Assembly: GCF_037055275.1 (NCBI RefSeq)
Contig: NZ_CP146343.1
Span: forward strand, 2,948,501 to 3,012,500
Source of the DNA: Pseudomonas sp. ML2-2023-3
GTDB taxonomy: Bacteria > Pseudomonadota > Gammaproteobacteria > Pseudomonadales > Pseudomonadaceae
Direction of reading: 5' to 3'
Length of the DNA: 64,000 nt
Part shown: one piece after another, positions 1-9,369 of the stretch
How positions within the stretch are numbered: position 1 is the stretch's first letter
How the letters are laid out: every line of letters starts with the position of its first letter
Notes under the pieces: generated by a model
What the model saw: only the letters and a program-made list of their open reading frames with translations
The model's database searches: none
Told to the model about the DNA's origin: nothing
Made by a program: the position numbers and the translations under genes

Positions 1-72
1 GGTTTCGGTACACCTGGGGTACACGTCGTGTGCATAAAAGGTATGCCTCGGGTACTAGTAAATGAACAGTGA

Positions 73-1215
73 GTGAACACGAGCATGGCTTCTTTTCAGC
101 AGCTCCCCAGCGGCAACTGGCGTGTCTTGATCCGAGCCAAAGGCCACAAAACGATCAGCTCGACGTTTTCATCCGAGAAGCTGGCAAAGGCTTTCGCGAA
201 AGAGAAGGGGCGTCAACTTGAAGAAATCAAAGCCACTGGCAGGACATCAGCTCCAAAGGGCTCGACTGTTGGTCATTATATAGACGACTACCTGGATTAC
301 ATACAGCCCGGACGAACGCTTCAGCGGAGCGCTCTCTTCATCTACAGTGCCCTGAAGGATCGATTCGGGAATATCGGGATCGAGCGTCTATCCAAAAGTC
401 ACCTGGATGCTTTCATCGAGGCCAGGAAGAAAGAAGGCGTACAGGGCCAGACCATTGCAGGCGATCTCTCTCTCCTATCGACGGTTCTGCGTTACTGCTA
501 CGACGTAAAGCACTTGGATGTTGATCGGGATATGGCAGACAAGGCTCGCAAAAGCTTGAAGACTAGCCACAAACTGAGGATCAAAAGCCGGGAGGTTGAA
601 TGTGTTCCAACGCAATCGGAGATTGACGCAATCATTGGCGTGTTCGCGACGAAGAAACGCCAAAAAATTGATATGCCCAAGGTGATCAGGTTCGGGTTGT
701 ATACTTCAATGCGACAATCAGAGATATGCAACATCCGAATTGAAGATCTGAGCCATGAAAACAAGACTGTAATTATTCGTGACAGAAAGCACCCGGACGA
801 AAAAATGGGTAACGACGAAACGGTGCCCTTGCTGCCATCAGCTTGGGAGGTTGTTGAAAATTTCATCGGGACTCGTACATCGGGGCCAATATTCCCCTAC
901 AACCCAAAGTCGGTGTCGGTTGCTTTCTCGCGTGCTCGGGCGGAAGCAGGCGTGGCCCGTCCAGTGAGATTCCATGACTTGCGACACAAGGCAATCACGG
1001 ACTTCTTTGGAATTGGATTGAGCGTCCCCCAGGTAGCTTTGATGAGCGGACATCGGGACTGGCAAACACTGAAGCGATACACTCACATCAAGGCCTCTGA
1101 TGTTCATGCTGCTTATAACTCCTTGAACATTAAGCAGCAGGATGCCAAGAATCTTAATGAGCAAATGGCTTGGCTTGTAGAGCAGGTTGGGGTGCTGAGA
1201 GCGGCTCAGGCTTAA
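73..1215 (+). CDS. Tyrosine-type site-specific integrase
   Basis: A phage/island integrase of about 380 residues, the usual length for the family. The N-terminal part (about 1-60) has the look of an arm-binding domain, the middle (about 65-165) of a SAM-like core-binding domain, and the C-terminal half carries the tyrosine recombinase signature. An Arg lies in TSMRQSEI, followed by HDLRH, then GHRDWQTLKRYTH with the nucleophilic Tyr. It would insert or excise an island by strand exchange at an att site. The GTG at 73 and the ATG at 85 (MASFQQLPSGNW) are both possible starts; the ATG gives a more typical N-terminus. The window begins just upstream, so the att site and island polarity cannot be determined. 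It lies beside a run of insertion sequences, as expected for accessory DNA. Confidence 0.93.
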   Translation: MNTSMASFQQLPSGNWRVLIRAKGHKTISSTFSSEKLAKAFAKEKGRQLEEIKATGRTSAPKGSTVGHYIDDYLDYIQPGRTLQRSALFIYSALKDRFGNIGIERLSKSHLDAFIEARKKEGVQGQTIAGDLSLLSTVLRYCYDVKHLDVDRDMADKARKSLKTSHKLRIKSREVECVPTQSEIDAIIGVFATKKRQKIDMPKVIRFGLYTSMRQSEICNIRIEDLSHENKTVIIRDRKHPDEKMGNDETVPLLPSAWEVVENFIGTRTSGPIFPYNPKSVSVAFSRARAEAGVARPVRFHDLRHKAITDFFGIGLSVPQVALMSGHRDWQTLKRYTHIKASDVHAAYNSLNIKQQDAKNLNEQMAWLVEQVGVLRAAQA

Positions 1216-1218
1216 AAG

Positions 1219-1247
1219 AGAGAAAGGGGCCAGCGGCCCCTTTCTCT
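1219..1247. terminator. Hairpin terminator after the integrase
   Basis: A perfect 13-bp inverted repeat (AGAGAAAGGGGCC and its complement) with a 3-nt loop starts 4 bases after the integrase stop. The downstream T-run is weak (CCTATAT), but the opposite strand has TTTTAA, so it may act in both directions. Confidence 0.7.
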
Positions 1248-1324
1248 CCTATATGCACTTCCTAGTGAATTCGTCTTGCCCAGTGTTCATTAATCCGTTA
1301 ATAAATTCTATTAGTGATACCTTG

Positions 1325-2493
1325 GGAAGCTCCGATCAACTTGCCGCAACCGCGCAGTAAGTTGAAAATCCCGCTGAATTTGGCGCTATTGACCGCGAAA
1401 TATCCCGTACGCGCCGCCTTGGCGAGCTTGTCAGCCCATTTCTCCGTGTTACGTGCGTAATTAGCCCATACCCATCAGCTTTTTTCGAGCCATCCATAAA
1501 TTGGACAAGGCAAACAGCGTGGTCAATTGAGCGGTGTTTTTCATCAGGCCGCGAAAGCGCACTTTCACATAACCGAACTGACGTTTGATCACCCGAAATG
1601 GGTGTTCGACCTTGGCCCGTGTCTGGGCCTTGAGGTACTCGATTTTGCGCTTGGCTTTGTACAGCACGCTGCGCTTGTTCAGCTTGGAATAGGTGCTGCG
1701 TCGCGCGGCGATTTGCCAAACCACTTCACGGTTTTCATGCTCTTCGCGCTTCTCGACACCGGTGTAACCAGCATCAGCGTAGACCGCGTTTTCCTCGCCG
1801 TGCAGCAGTTCGGCAACCTGAGTGACATCGGCTACATTCGCCGCGGTGCCGTGAACGTGGTGAACCAGCCCCGACTCAACGTCGGCACCAATATGGGCCT
1901 TCATTCCGAAGAAATATTGATTGCCTTTCTTCGTCTGATGCATCTCTGGATCGCGTTTACCGTGCTCGTTTTTAGTCGAACTGGGCGCGTGGATAATCGT
2001 CGCATCGACGATGGTGCCCTGGCGCAGCGAGAGGCCTTTCTCCTGCAAATAACCGTTGATGACCGCCAGGATCGCCGGCGCCAACTTATGATTCTCTAGC
2101 AGGTGTCGGAAGTTCATGATCGTGGTGTCTTCAGGGATCGGCGCGCTCAGGGTCAAGTGCGCAAACTGGCGCATGGGCGTGATTTCATACAGCGCTTCTT
2201 CCATGGCAGGATCGCTCAGCGAGAACCAGTTTTGCAGCAAGTGAATGCGCAGCATGGTTTCCAGCGGATACGGTTTTCGGCCACCACCAGCCTTCGGATA
2301 ATACGGCTCGATCAACGCCAGTAAACCGCTCCAGGGCACGACCTGATCCATCTCGGCGAGGAACCGTTCGCGGCGTGTTTGCTTGCGCTTGCCCGCGTAT
2401 TCGAAATCGGAAAAGCTCATCTGGCTCATGACGCACTCGGGGCAGGTGGTGAGGCTGTATTTCAGCATACTTGGAGACTTGTTCGGAGTTTCC
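1325..2493 (-). mobile_element. IS5-family insertion sequence
   Basis: The element contains one transposase gene and is bounded by imperfect terminal inverted repeats: GGAAGCTCCGATCAA at the left, and at the right the complement of TTGTTCGGAGTTTCC. The base pairs after the right end are CTAA, a typical YTAR target for the IS5 family. The left flank is CTTG, so no target duplication is visible. This points to a rearrangement or deletion at the left edge after insertion. Confidence 0.85.
1461..2468 (-). CDS. IS5-family transposase (DDE)
   Basis: A 335-residue transposase, full length for the IS5 family. It has an N-terminal DUF772-like segment (about 40-125, with the PMRQFAHL-type motif) followed by a DDE catalytic core. 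The first Asp is in IVDATIIHAP, the second in YADAGYTG, and the Glu in KVEHPFRVIKRQFG, the YREK-like region. The reading frame is uninterrupted, so the enzyme may be active. The first ATG gives MLKYSLTTC; a second in-frame ATG (MSQMSFSDFEYAGK) resembles the usual family N-terminus and may be the true start. Confidence 0.93.
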   Translation of the reverse strand: MLKYSLTTCPECVMSQMSFSDFEYAGKRKQTRRERFLAEMDQVVPWSGLLALIEPYYPKAGGGRKPYPLETMLRIHLLQNWFSLSDPAMEEALYEITPMRQFAHLTLSAPIPEDTTIMNFRHLLENHKLAPAILAVINGYLQEKGLSLRQGTIVDATIIHAPSSTKNEHGKRDPEMHQTKKGNQYFFGMKAHIGADVESGLVHHVHGTAANVADVTQVAELLHGEENAVYADAGYTGVEKREEHENREVVWQIAARRSTYSKLNKRSVLYKAKRKIEYLKAQTRAKVEHPFRVIKRQFGYVKVRFRGLMKNTAQLTTLFALSNLWMARKKLMGMG

Positions 2494-2518
2494 CTAATGA
2501 ACTAACCGCTCGAGACAC
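2494..2518 (+). repeat. 25-bp remnant of the right end of an IS630 element
   Basis: CTAATGAACTAACCGCTCGAG followed by ACAC and TA is identical to the right ends of the two complete IS630 copies ending at 15031 and 16338. It sits directly against the IS5 right end. A third IS630 copy therefore once lay here, was hit by IS5 at its CTAA site, and has lost everything to the left. Confidence 0.85.
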
Positions 2519-2520
2519 TA

Positions 2521-3405
2521 GTTTCGAGCTCGTACTGTCTTTGATTGGACGGATCGGGGGAAGGCGCTTTTGGATCAATTTATATGAAGTCTTATCTGCT
2601 GCTAAAATTTTGCTACAGCAATAATCGTTATTAAAATATATTATTGATTTGTATGAGTTTTTTAATTAAATAGTCACGATCCATCATAGGTGCAACAGAA
2701 AACCTCCTCGATACCGGATTTACTGCTGAGGCTAGGTTTTCTGCGGGTTTCGTGTGCATTCGGGTAGGTCTCGTTCACTACTGTTTAGCCCTTTTAAGCT
2801 CGATTTTGACGGCTTGTCGCTAAAGTGCAGCAACCTCAATCAAGGGCTCAGCATAAAAGGGTTCTATAACTGCTCGCAAGCACAAAAACGGCTCTGTCGC
2901 TTACAGCGCGCAGGTTCGGATCAGGCAGTAAGGCGCCATAGTTTATCAGGAAAGCCAGACGTTCGATGGCAAGGCGAGCGTCCAGGCTTGGAGTCGCGTT
3001 TTTACATTCAAATGTCAGTTCCCGGGCTAAGTGAAAAAGCCAATAGATCCGGCGTCGTGGTCAAGGAAATTATTGGGCAGTTCATTTCCTCCACCAAGCC
3101 CGCCTTTGCTGATGTCGACTCCTCCCTGCGGCCGCTCAAACCTCATACCCAGGCCGCAAAACAGATAACACCATGGGCGTGCGACGCCTCCAAGTAGCAA
3201 GGGGGCGGTCTGATCCAGATCACTGACCGGACCAACTACATGGCATGAGGCACGCGCTGGATGTTGACGTGATAAAGCAGCCCGAACTGCTGGAGAAGCC
3301 ACAGGAAGACTACATGTCAGCGGTAGGTTTCAAGACGCGCAAGGACCTGAATACGCTGGCCATACTTGAAGAGACATGCATTGTTGCACGCCAACGTACG
3401 AGTAC
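2521..3405. other. 885 bp without a confident gene
   Basis: No reading frame here resembles a known protein. The first 180 bp are strongly AT-rich. An imperfect hairpin (AGAAAACCT ... AGGTTTTCT, about 2698-2744) is visible. An open frame at 2754-3197 (147 codons) lacks a convincing ribosome binding site and is not recognised. The stretch looks like decayed DNA at the edge of the IS insertion. Confidence 0.5.
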
Positions 3406-4074
3406 TTATTTCCCGCCGGATGAATATGCCTGCCGCATATCGAGGGCCCAGCCATCGAGCACCGGTTTGAAATCATCCAGAGTCATGACCTGCTTATCAT
3501 TTTCCAGTGGCCGGCCAGTTTCTTTGCGCACTATTTGCGCCACAACGTCTTGGTCGACGGCATCCAGAACAGCCACTTCGGTGGTGATTTCACTGTCCTG
3601 GTCGCGGATGCCGGTAGCAGTGCTGACGCCGGCAGCAAGCAGTGTTACGGGAAGCCACTCATAAAATCGCAAGCTCTGCGTCCTGGCCGCGATAGAGATG
3701 ATGGAGGACCTGATGGTTAGAGTGTCGGGGCCAGGGGTTTCGACGACAGTCATGACTTTGCCCAGTTCGTGTTTTAGGGCGGTATCGTAGTAATGGGTTA
3801 CGGCCGAAAGCGTTGACTGCGGAGCGCGTTCGGTCGGTAGCATTTCTGGATAGAAAAGACTCGGCTCGATATACACACGGGTGTAATGGTGGGTATGCAG
3901 TGTCGGACTCGCCCAAGTCAGCACCTTTTTTCCGGATGGAAGCTTTTTTTCCGTCAGTTGGCTGTAGTCATGCAAGAAGCCCGAATACTCTTCGGGTCTG
4001 ATGGTTTGACTGGTACAAGCAGTGAGTGAAATGGATAGGGTCGCCAATAGCGGTAGCGAGATACTTCTTCCCAT
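3406..4074 (-). CDS. DUF3313-like lipoprotein
   Basis: A 222-residue protein with a lipoprotein signal: a hydrophobic N-terminus ending in a lipobox-like LTAC at about residue 19, so the mature protein would be lipid-anchored. The next residues (EEYSGFLHDYSQL) and a later segment around YTRVYIEPSLFYP match the pattern of DUF3313 lipoproteins, a family of unknown function. A weak hydrophobic stretch (LPVTLLAAGVSTATG, about 142-156) also occurs in the family. The gene is transcribed away from the two-component system, and no partner is evident. Periplasmic or outer-membrane location is inferred from the lipobox only. Confidence 0.7.
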   Translation of the reverse strand: MGRSISLPLLATLSISLTACTSQTIRPEEYSGFLHDYSQLTEKKLPSGKKVLTWASPTLHTHHYTRVYIEPSLFYPEMLPTERAPQSTLSAVTHYYDTALKHELGKVMTVVETPGPDTLTIRSSIISIAARTQSLRFYEWLPVTLLAAGVSTATGIRDQDSEITTEVAVLDAVDQDVVAQIVRKETGRPLENDKQVMTLDDFKPVLDGWALDMRQAYSSGGK

Positions 4075-4120
4075 TTTGTGCGTTCCTGAATCGATTTTAA
4101 ATTAATGGTACTTGCAGCGC

Positions 4121-4405
4121 TCAGTTGCCCGAGCGGCTCTCTGAGTCCTCGATGTTCAGTTCGCCATTAGCCATGATCCATTGAGTGAACTCGCAGACTG
4201 GCACGGAGTAGGAGTATTCCACCCATTGGCCGCTTCCGGGACTGTAGTGCTCGATGTAACGGATCAGGACGATACGTTCACGATCGCTTGAAAGTGTCAT
4301 GCGCGACTCTTGAAAAAGTACTGGATCGTTGTTCCAGACCTTGCTGGTGAGCTGCTTCAGGATTAAAGCGTCGGTGCATGTGTCTTTGCTGCTCAATGTC
4401 TGCAT
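4121..4405 (-). CDS. Small hypothetical protein
   Basis: About 94 residues starting MQTLSSKDTC, with GGAG about 8 bases upstream of the ATG. The frame is open further upstream to a GTG at 4519, but that extension lacks a good ribosome site. I do not recognise the protein. It has one Cys near the N-terminus, one in the PVCEFTQW segment and an acidic tail. It lies between the DUF3313 lipoprotein (same strand, 46 bp gap) and the divergent response regulator. Confidence 0.45.
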   Translation of the reverse strand: MQTLSSKDTCTDALILKQLTSKVWNNDPVLFQESRMTLSSDRERIVLIRYIEHYSPGSGQWVEYSYSVPVCEFTQWIMANGELNIEDSESRSGN

Positions 4406-4568
4406 GGAGGGCGCTCCGGAATAGATTGCGCGCAGCTTGCCTGAGTGTTTTTTCCTGAAGATGTCTGATTTATGTCTGCAAAGCAGAAATGTTTCACGAT
4501 TGAAATAAATGACCGTCACGCCAGAATAGTTTTAGATACCTTCCTTTTTGCACCATGGATCACTGAAT

Positions 4569-5279
4569 GTGAGCAGGTTACTGATCGTCGACGACGATGT
4601 GGAAATCCTATTGCTGCTAGAGAAGTTCTTTCTCATGCATGCCTATGAAGTGGAACTGGCCACCGATGGCAAGGCAATGTGGGCGGCAATCGACCGCAAG
4701 CGTCCGGACCTCATCATTCTCGATCTGATGCTTGCGGGTGAGGGTGGTTTAAGCCTCTGTCAGAAGTTGAGGCTCAATACTCGTATTCCGGTGGTAATGC
4801 TGACTGCTATGGGGGAATTGAGTGATCGTATTGTCGGCCTGGAGTTGGGTGCCGATGATTACTTGACCAAGCCTTTCGACCCTAGAGAGTTACTTGCCCG
4901 GTTACGCGCGGTGCTGCGTCGCGCCAATGATCCTGTACACCCGCGTATCGAAGACGCACGGCTGGTTATCCGTTTCGCTGGCTGGCATCTGGACGTTACG
5001 CGCCGCGAATTGCGTTCGTCCGCAGATGTAATGATTCCGCTCTCTGGCGGTGAATTCGATCTACTGGTGGTCTTTCTTGAGCACCCTGAACGTATCCTTA
5101 CGCGTGAGCAATTGATCGATCTGACGCGTGGGCAGAATCATGAAGCCTTTGATCGAAGCATCGACGTGCAGGTCAGCCGCCTGCGACGAAAAATAGAGCC
5201 AGACAGCAAACGTCCAGATCTGATTCGTACCGTGCGCAATGGTGGGTATATGTTCAACGCCAAGGTGACGCGGACGTGA
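4569..5279 (+). CDS. OmpR-family response regulator
   Basis: A 236-residue two-component transcription factor. The receiver domain (1-120) has the acidic pocket DDD at 8-10, the phosphoacceptor Asp52 in LIILDLMLAGEGG, and the conserved Lys in DYLTKPFDPREL. The C-terminal winged-helix domain (about 135-230) ends with SIDVQVSRLRRKIE and IRTVRNGGYMF, typical of OmpR/PhoB DNA-binding domains. I chose the GTG at 4569 (MSRLLIVDDDV) because it places the receiver strand at the N-terminus; a TTG at 4548 would add seven residues. The stop overlaps the start of the kinase gene by 4 bp, so the two form an operon. The adjacent TonB receptor gene is a plausible target. Confidence 0.93.
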   Translation: MSRLLIVDDDVEILLLLEKFFLMHAYEVELATDGKAMWAAIDRKRPDLIILDLMLAGEGGLSLCQKLRLNTRIPVVMLTAMGELSDRIVGLELGADDYLTKPFDPRELLARLRAVLRRANDPVHPRIEDARLVIRFAGWHLDVTRRELRSSADVMIPLSGGEFDLLVVFLEHPERILTREQLIDLTRGQNHEAFDRSIDVQVSRLRRKIEPDSKRPDLIRTVRNGGYMFNAKVTRT

Positions 5280-6625
5280 TCCGTCTGATTCCGCACATAG
5301 ATACTCTTCGACGCCGGATTGCATTGACCATAGTCGCGGCGATGCTGTCCTCGCTCGTACTCTATGCCCTGTTTGTTCAGGTCGCCGGGGTCTGGGCCAA
5401 ACCCCCGGTGGATCAAATCGGGTTGCTGGACCAGGTCGCTGCTACTACGCGAGTCATCCAGGCGGCACCCCCGGCAATGCGTGCGCAGTTGGCGGGCGCA
5501 GCGAGCAATCCGACACTTGAGGTGCAATGGCGCGAGCGCCGAAGCGGCTTCGAACTGCCTCTGTCTGGTACCTTGTTAGGCCCTGATAGTGCGCCGGTTT
5601 TGCGTGAGTTACTGGGGGAGACACATCACAAAATTGAAGTCTTGCAGCCCGCCAATTGGCCCGCGGATAGCCCGCAAGCTCGCTATGTCATGTTGGTACA
5701 ACTGAGCGACGATAGCTGGTTGTCGTTTACGCCACCGCAACGCAGTTGGGGGGTGAGTGCTGCGTTGCGTTTTGCCATCGTCATTGCCCTCGGCCTGGTT
5801 GCGACTTGGTTGGTCGCCTGGTTCGCCACACGCCAACTGGCTAACCCATTGCAACGCTTCACCAGCGCTGCACAACGCTTTGGTGGGGACCTGCACGCTC
5901 CTCCCATTGATATCGAAGGGCCGTATGAAATTCGCCAAGCGATTATTGCTTACAACACCATGCAAGCGAAAATTCAGCAGTTCATCGCCGAACGCACGCA
6001 CATGCTAGCGTCGATCTCGCACGATCTGCGCGCGCCTCTCACGCGTGTGCGGCTTCGTTGCGAGTTTATTGAAGACATTGAGCAGCAGCGCAAGCTGATC
6101 CGTGACACTGATGAAATGCAATCGATGATCAACTCTGCCCTGGGTTTTTTTCGCGACGAGGCACTACAGGAACAAGCCACCAGTTTTGATCTCTCAGAGC
6201 TGCTGCAAACCGTGATCGATGATTACAGTGATCAGGGTATCGTCGTCGATTTTGCAGGCCCGCCCCATCTGGTGTTTTTCGGCCGCCCGGTAGGCATTAA
6301 AAGGATCACTGCGAATTTGCTGGAAAATGCCGTGAAGTATGCGCAGCTGCCGTGCATACAATTGAGCAGTGACACGTGCTCGGTCCGCATCGAGGTGAGC
6401 GATAAAGGGCCAGGGATTCCTGAATCGGAGCTGGAAAACGTTTTCGCCCCATTCGTCCGACTTGAACCCTCTCGTAACCGTAACTCCGGTGGCGTTGGCC
6501 TGGGCCTGTCCTCGGCTAGGGCCATGGCACGCCAGCACGGCGGAGAGTTGCTATTGAGAAACCGTTGTGGCGGCGGGCTCGTTGCACACGTTGAGTTGCC
6601 CCATGGGTTGTTGAATCGGCCTTAG
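5276..6625 (+). CDS. EnvZ/RstB-type sensor histidine kinase
   Basis: A 449-residue inner-membrane sensor kinase. Transmembrane segments lie at about 15-37 and 163-186 and enclose a periplasmic domain of about 125 residues. A HAMP linker follows (about 187-240), then the HisKA dimerisation motif with phosphoacceptor His249 in SISHDLRAPLTR. The ATPase domain has an N-box (ITANLLENAVKYA), DKGPGIP and GVGLGLSSARAMA. It starts with GTG at 5276, overlapping the regulator stop by 4 bp. The signal is unknown; the downstream TonB receptor suggests a role in iron or siderophore uptake, but this is inference from position only. Confidence 0.93.
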   Translation: MIRLIPHIDTLRRRIALTIVAAMLSSLVLYALFVQVAGVWAKPPVDQIGLLDQVAATTRVIQAAPPAMRAQLAGAASNPTLEVQWRERRSGFELPLSGTLLGPDSAPVLRELLGETHHKIEVLQPANWPADSPQARYVMLVQLSDDSWLSFTPPQRSWGVSAALRFAIVIALGLVATWLVAWFATRQLANPLQRFTSAAQRFGGDLHAPPIDIEGPYEIRQAIIAYNTMQAKIQQFIAERTHMLASISHDLRAPLTRVRLRCEFIEDIEQQRKLIRDTDEMQSMINSALGFFRDEALQEQATSFDLSELLQTVIDDYSDQGIVVDFAGPPHLVFFGRPVGIKRITANLLENAVKYAQLPCIQLSSDTCSVRIEVSDKGPGIPESELENVFAPFVRLEPSRNRNSGGVGLGLSSARAMARQHGGELLLRNRCGGGLVAHVELPHGLLNRP

Positions 6626-6831
6626 CGGGGCGGTTTTGGTCTGGTTCCGGTTAGTGACCCTTTTTACATACTCTCCGGTTGCGTTGGTGTTGGCCAAGCG
6701 ACCGCGACGGACGTTTGATGGCTTCAACAGCGATTGGGTTGAGTATCTCGACAAGTTTTTGTAAAAGATTCCCATTAGCAATTCGTCTCCTGCCTGTGGA
6801 TCACATAATCATCACTAACAGGAGCCGATGG

Positions 6832-9243
6832 ATGTCCGCTTGTTTCTCTTGCCCCCCCTTAAGTCTTCGCAGGGCCGCGTTGGCGTTTAGTTTTTCTGGT
6901 TCGTTATTGGCCAATAGCGCTGTGTGGGCCGCGCCGGTCAGTTACACCATTTCGGCGGGGTCTCTAACCAACGCCATTAATACGTTCGCCAGCACGAGCG
7001 CAGTGAGCGTCCGCTTCAGCAGCGAAGAAACTGCTGGCTTGCTCACTGCTGGGTTGCAGGGGCATTACGAGCCGGAGCAGGGCCTCGCTCTATTGCTGCA
7101 AGGCAGTGGTCTGAAGTTTCAGCAAGTGGGTGACAAGCGCTACAGGCTGACCCGGTCTACCCCATCCAGTTCGATGGAGTTGGCTGCAACGACTGTCTCC
7201 AGCGTGGGCCTCGGCGCCACCACTGAGGAGACGGGCAGCTACACCACGGGCTCGGCCAACACCGCAACCGGTCTACGCCTGTCGGCACGCGAGACGCCGC
7301 AGTCGATCAGTGTAATAACGCGCGAGTTGATTGAAGATCTGAACCTGAACGATGTTACCCAGGTACTTGAGCAGACCCCTGGCGTGGTCGTCGAGAGCAT
7401 GGGGCCCGCCGGTAGCGACGCTAATCACATCTATGTACGAGGCTTTGAAGTCGGCAGTATTCAGGTCGACGGGGTCAATCGACCTGATACCTATGGGTTT
7501 AGCGACGACCTTTCTGACACGGTCACGTTTGACAGGATCGAGGTGGTGCGTGGCGCCACGGGGTTGATGTCGGGGACCGGTGATCCCGGTGCCACCGTCA
7601 ATCTGATTCGCAAAAAACCGACGCTAGAAACAAAACGTACGCTGACGCTCAAGGCGGGCTCTTGGGATAGTTACCGCACCGAACTGGACGTGTCCGGAAA
7701 GTTGTCCGAAAGCGGCAATGTTCGTGGGCGTTTTGTCGCGTCGAGCAGCGATAGCCGGAGTCACATCGACCGCCAGACCCTGAAACGGCAGGTGGGATAC
7801 GGGGTGCTGGAATGGGACGTCACCGATGACACAATGCTGACAGTCGGGGCGGAGTATCAGGACATGGACAACAAAGGGGCTGGCAACCATGGCTTCCCGA
7901 TGTTCACTTCCGATGGTGGTCACTTCAGCTCGTCTCGTTCGTTCAACTCGGCCTCGGACTGGAGTTACCACAAACGTCGAACCAAGACGCTGTTCACCAC
8001 CCTTGATCGCGAACTTGATAACGGCTGGCATATAAAGTTCAACGCTGAGCACAGTCGGCGCAGCTACGACGACGCCTTTGCCACTGCGGCCAACGGCACC
8101 GTGAAGCCCGACGGCAGTGGTATTGGCACGTGGACTGGACGTTGGTCCGGGGAGCCACGACAGACCACGTTCGACCTGTCGGCTACCGGTCCTTTTGAGC
8201 TGTTTACCCGCGAGCACCAACTGTATCTGGGCGTCAGTCACTCCAAGTCGTATTACCGCAACGATGGTTATCCGCTCTGGTCTTTCCAGGACATCAACAA
8301 CATCTACACATGGGATGGCTCGCTGGCCATACCGGATGCCATCTACACCAAGTCGTCAAGAGATGCGCTGGATGAAAAACAGGATGGGTTGGTCGCTTCG
8401 GTTCGCTGGAGTCTGGCGGATGACCTGTCGCTGATTACCGGGGCACGAGTGATCGACTGGAAGCGAGACGAAGTCGCCACCAAACTGTCGACAGGCGATA
8501 TCAAACGCACCTCGCGCAGCGAAACCGGGATCGTGACGCCATACTTGGGCTTGGTCTATGACTTCGACGAAAACTGGTCGGCCTATGCCAGCTACACCAC
8601 TATCTTCAAACCGCAAAATAACAAGGACGTCAATGGGATCTACCTGGACCCTAAAGAAGGCGTGAACTATGAGTTGGGGATCAAGAGTGAGTTCTGGGAA
8701 AAGCGTCTGACTGCTGCTCTCAGTGTCTTCGAGGTGCGCCAAGACAATCTCGCAGTAGCCGATGGCGCTCAACTGGCGCCGGATGGCAACCAAGCCTATC
8801 GCGCTGAGTCGGGCACAAAAACCCGCGGGTTTGAGATGGAAATGGCCGGGGAGATCCTTCCCGATTGGCAGGTCTTGGCCAGCTATACCTATGCCGAGGT
8901 AAAAAACTCGAGTGATAAACGCCTGTTGACCGAAGTGCCTCGCGATACGTTGAAGCTGTTTACCAGCTATCGCCTCGACTCACTCCCGCAATTGAAAGTG
9001 GGCGGAGGTGTGCGCTGGCAAGGTACGGAGTATTACAAAGGCGCCGGGCCTAACAAGGAGACATTCACTCAGGGTGCTTACAGTGTTGTCGATCTGATGG
9101 CCCAGTACGCGTTCACGCCACAAACCAGCGTCTCGCTTAACCTCAACAACGCGCTGGACAAGCGTTATTACACCGCGATCGGTGCTCGTGGATGGTATGG
9201 CACCCCACGAAGCGCTACGGCCACACTGGTCTACGCGTTCTAA
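6832..9243 (+). CDS. TonB-dependent siderophore receptor with N-terminal signalling (STN) domain
   Basis: About 803 residues. The ATG at 6832 has AGGAG 7 bases upstream and begins a signal peptide ending near SAVWAAPVS. The STN secretin/TonB short domain follows (SYTISAGSLTNAINTFAS to about residue 105). The TonB-box region is not sharply defined. The plug has RETPQSISVITRELI and RGATGLMSGTGDPGATVNLIRKKP, and the beta-barrel ends in LVYAF with a terminal Phe. This is the FpvA/FhuE type of outer-membrane ferrisiderophore receptor. STN domains normally signal to a FecR-type anti-sigma factor, yet no sigma/anti-sigma pair adjoins this gene. Its nearest regulators are the upstream two-component genes in the same orientation. 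The substrate is unknown. Confidence 0.92.
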   Translation: MSACFSCPPLSLRRAALAFSFSGSLLANSAVWAAPVSYTISAGSLTNAINTFASTSAVSVRFSSEETAGLLTAGLQGHYEPEQGLALLLQGSGLKFQQVGDKRYRLTRSTPSSSMELAATTVSSVGLGATTEETGSYTTGSANTATGLRLSARETPQSISVITRELIEDLNLNDVTQVLEQTPGVVVESMGPAGSDANHIYVRGFEVGSIQVDGVNRPDTYGFSDDLSDTVTFDRIEVVRGATGLMSGTGDPGATVNLIRKKPTLETKRTLTLKAGSWDSYRTELDVSGKLSESGNVRGRFVASSSDSRSHIDRQTLKRQVGYGVLEWDVTDDTMLTVGAEYQDMDNKGAGNHGFPMFTSDGGHFSSSRSFNSASDWSYHKRRTKTLFTTLDRELDNGWHIKFNAEHSRRSYDDAFATAANGTVKPDGSGIGTWTGRWSGEPRQTTFDLSATGPFELFTREHQLYLGVSHSKSYYRNDGYPLWSFQDINNIYTWDGSLAIPDAIYTKSSRDALDEKQDGLVASVRWSLADDLSLITGARVIDWKRDEVATKLSTGDIKRTSRSETGIVTPYLGLVYDFDENWSAYASYTTIFKPQNNKDVNGIYLDPKEGVNYELGIKSEFWEKRLTAALSVFEVRQDNLAVADGAQLAPDGNQAYRAESGTKTRGFEMEMAGEILPDWQVLASYTYAEVKNSSDKRLLTEVPRDTLKLFTSYRLDSLPQLKVGGGVRWQGTEYYKGAGPNKETFTQGAYSVVDLMAQYAFTPQTSVSLNLNNALDKRYYTAIGARGWYGTPRSATATLVYAF

Positions 9244-9332
9244 GTCGTTTCGCTGCACGTTGTGGCCTTTTCTGCCGTGAGAGAAGCACCTTGAAGCCCG
9301 CGTAACTGCGCAATGCTCCTTACTTTAGAACG

Positions 9333-9369
9333 AAGCACGACCAGCGGTGTGAAGAACTGGTCGTGCTTT
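9333..9369 (+). terminator. Rho-independent terminator after the first receptor
   Basis: Stem AAGCACGACCAG with its complement CTGGTCGTGCTT and a 13-nt loop, followed by TTATT. It lies about 90 bp after the receptor stop. Confidence 0.75.

Noticed and set aside
2754..3197. 147-codon open frame in the gap after IS5
   Set aside because: No recognisable domain and no good ribosome site; the region looks like decayed intergenic DNA.
3245..3405. Possible remnant of a dksA-like gene (PQEDYMSA segment)
   Set aside because: Only about eight residues suggest this; no zinc-finger or further similarity was visible, so it is not annotated.
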